Shown here: piece by piece, positions 54,903 to 64,000 of the stretch | How the letters are laid out: every line of letters starts with the position of its first letter | How positions within the stretch are numbered: position 1 is the stretch's first letter | Source: Numida meleagris | Lineage: Eukaryota; Chordata; Aves; Galliformes; Numididae | Reading direction: 5' to 3' | Assembly (NCBI RefSeq): GCF_002078875.1 | Contig: NC_034411.1 | Location: 34,607,926 to 34,671,925, forward strand | DNA: 64,000 nt | Notes under the pieces: generated by a model | Told to the model about the DNA's origin: nothing | The model's input: only the letters and a program-made list of their open reading frames with translations | Databases searched by the model: none | Translations under genes and position numbers: made by a program

Positions 54903-55897
54903 CTTGTTTCTACACAGCAGCTGTCCACCACCATTTGTTTATGGTTTAGAGAAATCAACTAAAGTCAGGGGCACATGCACTACATGCTGTTCAAGTGCTC
55001 AGCTAAAGACCAAGCATTCCTTGAGCACCTTGCAAACCCTGTAAAACAAGGCAGCTATCACTCACATACTTTATTCCACCTTTTTTTCAGCTTTTCAAAG
55101 ATGAAGTGAGGCTGATCATCACTGTGAGTTTCTCAGCTTCAGAGCCTGTCAGAGGTTTTACTCCCAGATCTCAGTCTCATAACTGAGTCAGAAGGCAATG
55201 CCTAAACCAAACTCAATAAGTCCATAGGACCAAGCCCAAGTTGACAGAATGGAATGAAAAATTATCAGTTTGAATGAGCTAAAAGCTACAGAGTGCATAA
55301 AAGTGCATGTAACAGAGAAGAATTGAGTGAAAAAGAGAAAGAATGAGGGGAGTGGGAAGGAGAAATCATTAGCAACATTACCGCTGGCTTTCCTTCAACC
55401 CTTTCCCAAAAGCCTTAGATGTGATTGTCCGAGTTGATGTTTTTCAGATGAGGTAACAAAACTTTGCAAAGCTAGGGATCATAAACAGTCTACCACTAGC
55501 CAGCTAATTTATATCATTATTTGCAATTTTTAAGCTTAATCAGCACCATGTGTCCCCATGAGATGACTGAATAGCACTGCACAAGGTTAGACCATCTGGT
55601 GCTGGGTTTTACTTTCTTTTGATTTTAACCGTTACCGCTAATTCTTGTGTGCCCACTGTCTCCCTGAACTTTAGTCTCTTCTTTTGCCAGATCAAGATCC
55701 CAGGTGTAGCTGTAAATGCAGACATGGAACATTTTTGCCTACCACTTCCACATTCATGCACAAGCACGTAATTTCTTAAACACTTCCACACCTTACACGC
55801 AATTTCTTTCTTTGCTTTGTTCCATTCACCTTCTTTCCCTTTATTTCTTCTGTCCTCTCCACAAAGGAACTGATACCACTCCATGCAAATGAATGCC

Positions 55898-55943
55898 ATG
55901 TCTTCTAATGACACATTCTAATGTCTTCTAATGTCCACATTGA
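55898..55943. repeat. Two-copy tandem duplication, period 23
   Basis: ATGTCTTCTAATG occurs at 55898-55910 and again at 55921-55933. The sequence after each copy (ACACATT and TCCACATT) is also alike, which suggests one small local duplication. Confidence 0.8.
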
Positions 55944-57124
55944 CCACATGACCCTTACTGAGAGTAAATAAGCAGAATCTGGCTTAAAAGTTCAACACGA
56001 CCAAGTCTGTTTGTCTTTATTCCCCAGAAAAAAATCCACTGCCTGTTTAAGAATACCAAGTATTTTCTTAAAGAGCTTGAATGAAGGCGATATGTGCACA
56101 GTGCTCATCTCTCTTGCTTGCTCCCTGCAAGCATCTGTGTTCAGAATTTCATTAACCACCACCATAATTTTCTAAGTGAAATAGTTTAAAAACAATGCAC
56201 TGCATATTATAGAACAGGACAATTCTTCATCCCACTGCTTCCATCAAAATATTAAAACTAAGTCTAAAACTAAAGATAATTTCACTAGACATAAAGCATC
56301 CAACTCCACGTAGCTGTGATAAATCCTTTTTCCCTGTGTGCTTTACAATCTGGACTTAGCCACTTAGTTCATCTTAATAAAGTTACTCATTCAAAGGAAA
56401 ATAAATGAAATGCTTTGCCTTGAGGGACAGCTTTACTTAATAGTTTGATGTTATAATGACAGAACATACGATCTGCCAGTATGAGCATCTTTTGTTCTCT
56501 GGAACATTTTGAAAATGGGTCGTCTGTCTCTCTCACAGTAAGACTGTGTTTAAAAAGCACAACACCCCTTCCTCCACAGAAATGTCCTTAAAAACATGGA
56601 AAAAAAACATTTTGTTAATTGGTAAGGAAATCAGAAAAATCCTAAAACAAAGTGCTCCTGGGGAAATAAATTTCCTAGTTTCCAAAGCCTGATATGCAGT
56701 ATATACTAAGTAACAGACTATTAAAAAATTATTTAAAAACCACTGTTGAGACAAAGGGTCTTACAGGAATGTGATTTAAACAATATTAAAAACAAAAGCA
56801 GTTGAAGGACTGCTAGCACTTTTTTCATCAGAACTTCAGAGTGATATTATGGCTGAAGTCTGTATCGCTATTTGTCATGCTTTTGACTAATATAGACACA
56901 GCACCAATTTAGGAGGCTGTGCTTCAAGTAGTCAAGCACCTGAAGGTGTCTGTGGCAAGAATACCATGGAGTGGACAATAAACATGAAGCCAATTGTGAT
57001 GGCTAACACTGAAGGAATGTGCCACATACCAACTACGATGTTTTAACTACAGCATCCTTAAATTATCTTTACATATACGTAGGCACAGAGGTAGATTCTT
57101 TATATTCTAGAATTGCTGTGTATA

Positions 57125-57671
57125 TGTTGGTCACTCCAAAAGTAATGCCTCCTATTTATTTCCATGGAAACTAGAACAGATGCAAAGAGTACAATAACAT
57201 TATTTAACAGAACAAATTCTCAGCAACAAAACACTATTTTTAAACAGTCACCACCAGTAGCTGTGTATTTTCCCCAGCAAAGACCAAGAGCCTGCATGCT
57301 GCACTCGTAACAACCTGCACTAGTGGAGGTGACTAATTGACGTTCTCGCCACTGCTGGAACACACCACCTCACTGTGCCCACATCCACTGTTTGAGCTCC
57401 AGAAACATTCAGCAAGCATCACTGAATGCCAGTGGGAGCCATTTTTTCTGCATAGAGGAATTCAGTTCCACACCTTTGCTTCATACACACTTCCATGTCA
57501 GATACCATTTTGTCAGACTGCCCCTCTGTTGCCATCTGTTGCACAGCAACAACATGTAACAGAATATTGGTGAAAAGGTTCAACCTCTGCTGCCATACCA
57601 CCAACACTTGCCTCTGACATTGTAGGCCAGCATAATAAAATAGGAGGCATTACTTTCAGAGTAGCTCTCAT
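57125..57671 (-). mobile_element. Internally deleted mariner (Galluhop-like) copy with both ends
   Basis: The left end is TTGGTCACTCCAAAAGTAATG followed by CCTCCTATTT. The right end is AATAGGAGGCATTACTTTCAG followed by AGTAGCTCTCA. They are inverted copies of each other over about 33 bp with a few mismatches. The interior, read on the minus strand, carries the N-terminal transposase portion (TEFLYAEKMAPTG, then QTVDVGTVRW) and jumps near 57333-57342 to the C-terminal end (the DNA equivalent of the DFYEHGMQALVHRW region). Roughly two thirds of the transposase is missing. Total about 545 bp against about 1.3 kb for the family. A nonautonomous derivative, same orientation as KIF26B. Confidence 0.88.
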
Positions 57672-60600
57672 TTTTATTTCATTTATAAACCAAATTAATT
57701 GCTATCAGAGTAGATTTAAAGTAACTCCACCAGCCCTGAAAGAGATTCCTCTGGATGGAGACCACTATTATAGATACTGGCATTTAATCCCATATGCAGC
57801 TCACACATACAAGGACAAAATAATTCCCTATCATGGCCAGTAGCAACATTGATGTTTATTATGATTACTTAATCCTTATCCAGAAATGCACACATATTGA
57901 CAGCTACTGGAAGCAGCAGTTGTTTTCACCCTTCTTTCTGATAGCCCATGCACCAATCTTCCACTCCTCAGGTTATCAGCAAAACACAGAAATAGTTATA
58001 TCTGATCACAGTAATGGTCCATCCATCTCTTATTCCAGTTCATTTAGGGGTTCATTTGTGCCCTGATACACGAGAATGTTTCCCCTTCTAGATATTTAAT
58101 CTGATTGTAACGTGAGCCCTTCCAGACTCACGTTCCCCTCAGCTTCCAGTCACCTTAGTTTGTCAATTATATCAAAATTAGTGATTGCACTTGTAACACT
58201 CTTTGCCACAGATGCCTCTGGTTGCTATACCTTAGGCATAAAAGTCATTTGAGATTGAAGACTGAAGTGATCCTGAAACAATGAGCAAGAAAGGGGGAGG
58301 GGAAGGTAGGCGAGTTTGTCTTCCCATAGGAAGCAAATCAGAAGAGAAAATGAAAAGCAGCTCTTTTCTATAGGAGGGTAACATTAAAAGGTCCAAAAGC
58401 AAAAGGTTCTTCTGGGGATGAAAGTCAAATACATAACAAGAGCTCAAAGCTTCATCAAGAGTTCTTTCAGAATCTTAAAAGTCAAAAAAGGAGTGGTACA
58501 AAAATGCAAACAAAGATACATTGATAAGGGTAAATATAAAGAGGCTACTACAAGCATAGAGAAAGGAAAGTCAGAAAGGCTAAGGCTGTGAATTGCAACT
58601 ACCAAGGGAAATTAAAAAGTGACTATAAGGAATTTAGCTTAATATTTAGAATTAAATTAGAGGGTACAGAATACACATATCCATTAGCATAGGAAAGTCT
58701 TTTGTTAACCAGCAGAGAAGGTGGAGAAATACCTGAACGCACAGCACAGTCTTAGACTTCATTACTTTTACCTTAGTCTTGCGCTTTCTTTTTTTAAAAT
58801 CAGAATTAAGAACTAGGGATGGTAAAACAGAAAATGAGAAAGTAACATAGGTAGGTACAAAGAACATATTTAGGCTGACATAGTTTAATGAGAAGTACCA
58901 TGAACACAGAGATTAAAGTAGTTTAAGAATTTCTGCAGGATAGGTAGGAATCTCCAAATGATAAACAGAATTACTAGCAATGAAAAGTATGGTAAGTACA
59001 GCTTTGATATCCACAGAAATACTAAAAAATAAGAATATTTGGCTTCAAATCATGCAGAGATAGGAAAAGTCAGAAAGAAAACAATGTCAAATCAATACAC
59101 AACTTAAAAGATAGCATAAAAGTAGATGTGCAACTCAACTGTTTTAGTGTAGTTGATCTATACCACATGATCTTTCATGAGTAGACAGAGGAAATATTGT
59201 TTATATCAAGTCACAACTAAAGCAGCACGCAGCTGGCTGAAAACACGTGCCTGATCAATAGTTCTCAGTAATTCACTGTCAGGCTGGGAAAACGTGAAGC
59301 ATGGCAAAGGTACTCATGGTCCAGTACTGGACAACATTTTCAGCAGTGACTTGATGAAAGACCAAGCACATTAGCAGATCTTTTGGAGTTTATCAGCCTG
59401 AGAGAAACATTACAGGTACCTTATCAGACAAGACTAACAAGCAATACCATCTATCCATTTCCAAATAAAGACATCTAATTGTTTCTCCAAGCAACAGTGA
59501 TTAACTCAGTAAATGGAGAAAGAAAACCCTCAAATTCATGAAGGAGCACAAGTGCTTGAGCAGTCACCTTGCAGCATTTTGAAAGGAAGGAGTCAAAGGT
59601 TTTCTAGCACTTCTTCATCCTGCTAGTTTGAGGCTATTTTTCAGGCTCCTCTCTCTGAGAAGCACAATGTTTGATAGGCTCTGCAGGCTCAGTCTCAAGC
59701 TTTGAAGCCATTCTGTCAGGCAACAGTTAACCTTCCGCAGTAAGCATTAAGTCATGTTTGTTTTTTTTTATGAACGCCTGAATATGTACATTTCAGAAAG
59801 TTAATAATAGCTGATCCTTATATTGACAAATAGATTAACTAGGCCCAAATATATATATATTAAAAGAGATGTTATCTGCCTGAACAGAAATACTCAGAGA
59901 TCAGTAGTTTCATCACAATTGTGAAGCTGTGAGAGTTTCAAGATTCCAGAAATATCCAGACATTAAGCATCATAAAGTGTCTGAAACTGGCATCAAAACT
60001 CAGAGGGGCACATAAAAGAATGCTTTAAAAAACATCTTACCCATTTTCCCTACAAACAGCACTGAACTTGGGCAGAGAGGATTACATCACAGACCACTTG
60101 AGGCTGATGTTAAAGCTTCATTTGAAGCATCAGCTATGTGTAGATAACAGCTAGAGATCTGGAAATGTTTCACTTCTCAAGCACGAGCAGCAACTGTATG
60201 CACTCCCATATCTCATGAAACACATCACTGATCATATTGCTACAGGAGAGGAAGTAGAACAGGACAGGTTTTGGAAAGAAGGTTTTTGCAACACTCGGAA
60301 CTCAGGATTGTAAGCTGTCAAACCAGCTTCAACTAAACAGAAGAGCCCAGCATAAAATGTCAGCTTCTGGAAAGGTTTATTTCCTATTATCCTGTCTTCC
60401 ACATTAACTACTGTTCCTGAAGTGAGATAGCAGAAACAAAAATGTTAAGCTCCATTCAGGTAAGACAGTAGCTGAGCACAAGTATTTTTGCCTCCCTAAG
60501 CAAGATCTGCACATCCCTCTCACCAAGTATATGCTTAAACCATTTTCCTCCCTCCCTGCAATTATGGAAGGTACAGCATCTGAAGGTCAGTTTCTCCTTC

Positions 60601-62597
60601 ACTCTTGTAATCTAATCTTATATTTCAAGGTCCCGTGGTTCTCTTGGAGAAGCAAATCAAACAGAGGAAGAAGGGAGATAAACGCTCTCTGTATGCAACA
60701 TCGCAGCTCTAAGACAAACACATAATGCTATTTCTAAATAGAGAACTATTTATTCCACCACAGATTTCAGCTCTTGAAAAGACTTGTGATTTAAGATTTT
60801 AGGGAAAGGACGCATTACTCCATGATAGTAATCCCAACCCTTTACAGAAGCTGTAGTTTGAGGGCAAGAAAAAAAAAACACACACCAAACTCTAGAGTAA
60901 GAAAAGCATAGAATATATAGCACAAAAAAGGACTGAAGCTTTTGAAGTTCAACTCCACTACTTTATATTGTTCAAATAGAGGAATCAGAGGACGCTTACC
61001 AGATAGCACAGGAGGCGTCTTACTGCTCATTCTACAAACTCCTAGGTTCTTGGGACCAGTCTGTCTTTGGAACAACCAGCTTGAACAGGGCTTCTACCCA
61101 ATGCTGTTCATTTGAATTCAGATGCATACTTCCTGCCCAGTACCAACACTCTTAAAATTTACAGAGCGTATAATTATCACAATAAAAATAATAATTGGAA
61201 AAAATCAGCACATTAGTATTTATAAACAAATTATCAATCTTTCTCTCAAACAAAACAGAATTATCTGATGGAAAGCCTGGCTTTAAGTGGATGTGTGAGA
61301 CAATAAAAAGACTAAGTACAATATATTCCCCTCAATCCCCTACTCACTCTCCTGCTTTGCTGTAACTTCAATCCAAGGACATGCCTCATGCACGTAAAAA
61401 AAGTAAGGTATGTACTGCAAAATGAACAGTGCATAACTGTCTAGAACGAATTAAATTCCACTTAATTTCTGGTTTTTCCTCACATTCCTATCCAACCACA
61501 ATAGAGCTGAACCATTTTGCAAATAAAAAGATGTTTCTTTCTTCAATAATGGAATTACTTCTCAACTTTGACAAGGAAATGTCACACTAAATGACTAAAA
61601 ATCTTATTCTTGGAAAGACGACAGAATTAATGATTTCGTATGAAAAAGCACAGACTTATGTTTTACCTGCTGTTGCCTCTTGATTGACAAGTTTTTTGGT
61701 GTGTGAGGATCTCCTGAGGATATGCATAACACAGATTATTAAAAAAAGTATACATCCATGACTACAAATTGAAAGGCTCCAGCCCATCCAACCCGTACTT
61801 CACAGGAAGATCAGAGCAAAGAGGTACCTCTACACAACACTACCATTTTCTCCTGCAAGTAACACTGTGCATTTATTATATATAGCCTTCAATGTTTGTT
61901 AACAAAAATATTTAAGGGCCTGCTTGACAGACAGATATTCCTTCTGTGAATGGGTCATCTGGGTGTGATTCTCACATCAAAAATTGTAAAAGCATTTCAA
62001 AATAATCGAAGGCAGAACTACACAGAAAATAAACATGAGAATTCTACAATAAACCCGGAGATAAATGGTTTGTATTTTGTTACTGTTTTGTTTTTAAATA
62101 AGGGTTAATCATTCTGCTCTCCTGCCCTTTTCTACCTAAGAACTCCTCTCCAGCCATCACAATAGGTGTGTTTTAGCTTCAGGGTTCAATTAGATATTCC
62201 GTGCCTGAAAGAGACCATAATTTCTCACCTGGTGATTACTATTTGCAGGTCTGTGTTGATTATACATCTGTTTAACAGCTCTTTCTTCAAAGCCAACCCA
62301 ACAAACCTGCAAGGTTGAAAATCATTCATTTTTATGGTTACTTCAGCCTTCTAGAAAAACTGAAAGAAACTGATTAAGTCAGTAAGTTCAATTTAATCAG
62401 TTTAATCAACTGTTTCCAACTGTCATATTCACAAGCTTTTTATGCTTCAGTCCATTCTTTCCATCAGTTCAGTCCCCTGCAAGAGCTATGTTTTTTGCTC
62501 ATTCAAGATCTACTTGTTCCTCAAGCCCTCTTTAAAGGAGAGGGGAAGAGCCAAGAGGTGTTAAAGCTCACTGTTGGGAGACGCTGCAAGAAATTCA
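57672..62597. other. KIF26B: Intron stretch, unassigned
   Basis: About 4.9 kb of AT-rich DNA with an (AT)6 run at 59849-59861. No gene, RNA gene or named transposon recognised. Confidence 0.55.
59849..59861. repeat. (AT)n dinucleotide run
   Basis: Six AT units between GGCCCAA and TAAAAGAG. Short microsatellite. Confidence 0.9.
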
Positions 62598-63125
62598 AAG
62601 AATCACAGAAGTCTTTAGGTTGGCAGGGACCTCCAGACATCATTTGGTTCAGGACCTTGCTCAAGCACGGCCACCTAGAGCAGATTGTACAGCACCACAT
62701 CCAGGGGACTTCTGAAGATCTCTAAAGAGAAAGACTCCACAACCTCTCTGAACAAGTGCGAGATGCTCCAGTCCCTTTGTCACCCCAGTAGCCCTCTGTT
62801 GGACTCTTTCCAGTATATCCATGTCACTTGTGTACTGGAAGCCTAGAGCTGGACACAGTACTTCTGGTGTGGCCTAACAAATGCACACTAGAGAGAAAGG
62901 ATCAACACCTTCAGCCTGCTGGCAACACTACTCCTACTGTAGCGCAAGGACACCTTACTGTCTCATGGTCAACTTGGATTCCACCGGGAACTACAATTCC
63001 CCTTCTACAGAGCTAGTATACAGTTGGCCAGCCCCCAACATGTACTGGTCCGTGGAACCGTTTCTTCTCCTCGGGTGCAAGACTTCACACATCTCCCTGT
63101 AGAATTTCATGAGATTCCTATCAAG
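62598..63125 (-). mobile_element. Older CR1 LINE fragment with part of the ORF2 tail
   Basis: On the plus strand the order is AGAATCACAGAAGTCTTTAGG, TTGGCAGGGACCTCCAGACAT, CTTGCTCAAGCACGGCCACC, AGACTCCACAACCTCTCTG, GAGCTGGACACAGTACTTCTG, TCTCATGGTCAACTTGG and GTGCAAGACTTCACACATCTCC. This is a CR1 read backwards from its 3' UTR into the 5'-ward 3' region. At about 530 bp it is the longest old CR1 here. It is diverged throughout and the octamer tail is worn to one unit. Same orientation as KIF26B. Confidence 0.88.
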
Positions 63126-63862
63126 TCTCAAGAAATTATTCATAGATTTACAAGCAAAATAAAAGAAGTCATAGCAAATCTTTTGTCAGCAGCTTCACAG
63201 ATGTAACAGCTATGTGGAATACTTTCATTCTGAGCAATACGTTTCTGTATCCCATATAGCAAGCCAGCACAAAGGCAAAAACAGCAGCAGTAAATTGAGA
63301 GTGGAGAAAATAGAGGGAAGATGTACCCTCCATATTTAATTGCATTGGTTATCATCTGTCAAAGTATTTCAGTAATTCATCGGATAAGAAAGAATTTTAA
63401 CTGCCTGCATAGCTGTTTACCAGAACTACACAGTAACACATCCTATTTACATCTCACTTAAGAAAGTGAGAAGAACACTTTTTTCCCCTCAGCCTATGCT
63501 ATCCAGCTTAGGAATCACACAGTGAAAAAGATATCAGTTCCTCCAGCAGAGGCTGAGAGATCAGAAGATCGTAGCATTTCTGCTAAAATAAATCTTTGAT
63601 TACCACAGACAATTTATAGAAATATGCGCAATTTTATTTACCAAGAGACATAGAAGTCTGAAGAAGGCTCAGCAACTGAGACAGACCTGTGTTAGAAATT
63701 TGCAGAACACTCTTTCCCATAGAAGGTAACATTAACAGTGTGGATGGAGTTCCTGTAGCACCAGCTGGGTCAACTGTCAACCTATGGACTTCGCAACTGA
63801 AAAATTAATGCAGTTTCTCTCTGTCCTCCCCTGCAGTTGGATAAATCATCATTATACAACAC
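63126..63862. other. KIF26B: Intron stretch between CR1 and the putative LTR
   Basis: About 740 bases of AT-rich sequence. No gene or repeat recognised. Confidence 0.55.
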
Positions 63863-64000
63863 TGTCAACGGTTTACGGGCGTTAGGCCTGATTCCGTGAC
63901 AAAGAGGACGGGGGACCCAAGGGCCCACGCCCCGGGAAAAGGGGAAAGGGGAAAAGGGTAGGGAGATGGCCCTGAGAGCAAAGAACAGCGGCAACAATCT
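63863..64000 (+). mobile_element. Putative start of an avian ERV LTR (cut by the window edge)
   Basis: Composition changes abruptly to GC-rich with several CpGs at TGTCAACGGTTTACGGGCG (from 63863). GACGGGGGACCCAAGGGCCC, GGGAAAAGGGG repeats and CCTGAGAGCAAAGAACAGCGG follow. TGT is a usual LTR start, and the G/A-rich phrases resemble avian ERV-K-type LTRs from memory. The other end lies outside the window, so neither the LTR end nor a target duplication can be checked. An exon or CpG-rich promoter edge is the alternative, but the frames here do not resemble KIF26B. Confidence 0.5.

Larger units (their letters stand above)
34761..57120. other. KIF26B: Long intron stretch, mostly unassigned
   Basis: About 22 kb with no gene, RNA gene or named transposon that I can support. 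The simple repeats and one palindrome are listed separately. The longest chance frame (133 codons at 43152-43553) has no domain-like content. CR1 density here is low compared with the flanks, although strongly diverged relics could be missed by eye. Confidence 0.5.
7309..64000 (-). other. KIF26B: KIF26B intron preceding the exon (3' portion)
   Basis: The sequence upstream of the acceptor on the minus strand contains no frame resembling the preceding KIF26B segment, which in human carries a first Cys-x2-Cys module. The intron therefore probably extends beyond the right edge. It carries most of the repeats annotated below. An unrelated nested gene, or an alternative first exon too short to see, cannot be excluded. 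Confidence 0.7.

Noticed and set aside
63782..63997. Minus-strand frame over the GC-rich right edge as a possible upstream KIF26B exon
   Set aside because: The predicted residues do not resemble the remembered N-terminal KIF26B sequence and no clear splice sites bracket it. An LTR start fits the DNA better.
1..64000. CRISPR arrays, operons, tRNA or rRNA genes, prophage or plasmid features
   Set aside because: No regularly spaced repeats, no tRNA-like internal promoter boxes or cloverleaf seen, and the composition and repeats are those of a bird intron.

Overview
This window is vertebrate nuclear DNA, almost certainly from a galliform bird (chicken or a close relative). The evidence is a scatter of 5'-truncated CR1 LINEs ending in ATTCTATGAT-type tails, two mariner copies that resemble the avian Galluhop family, a possible avian ERV LTR start at the right edge, an AT-rich background and frequent homopolymer runs. 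Nothing looks bacterial, viral or organellar.

Only one stretch can be defended as host protein-coding: a 534-bp exon on the minus strand at 6775-7308. Its 178 codons match an early exon of KIF26B, an atypical kinesin-11 family protein, by recall of the human protein. It has an AG acceptor behind a pyrimidine tract and a perfect GTAAGT donor. No other exon was recognised, so the whole window is read as inside KIF26B on the minus strand: 1-6774 is the start of the intron that follows this exon, and 7309-64000 is the end of a very long intron that precedes it (at least 56 kb in the window).

Region by region: 1-6.8 kb is intron with a CR1 3' end (2462-2610) and a much older CR1-like relic (3762-3965). 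The exon is at 6.8-7.3 kb. At 10.98-13.32 kb lies a decayed, nearly full-span mariner element split by a 1.04-kb CR1 insertion. CR1 fragments follow at 22.85-23.32, 24.84-25.06, 28.0-28.2, 34.52-34.76 and 62.6-63.13 kb. An internally deleted mariner copy with both terminal repeats is at 57.1-57.7 kb. T-rich and other simple repeats cluster at 32.7-33.0 and 39.57-39.77 kb, and the latter contains the only ambiguous base (39608). A GC-rich segment from about 63863 to the end resembles the start of an avian ERV LTR.

The remaining intron shows no gene, RNA gene or repeat that can be named by eye. The short open frames scattered through it have no recognisable protein content and look like chance frames. 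I found no convincing undescribed biological system. The most informative structures are the nested CR1-in-mariner insertion, the deletion-derivative mariner, and the isolated phase-0 KIF26B exon.
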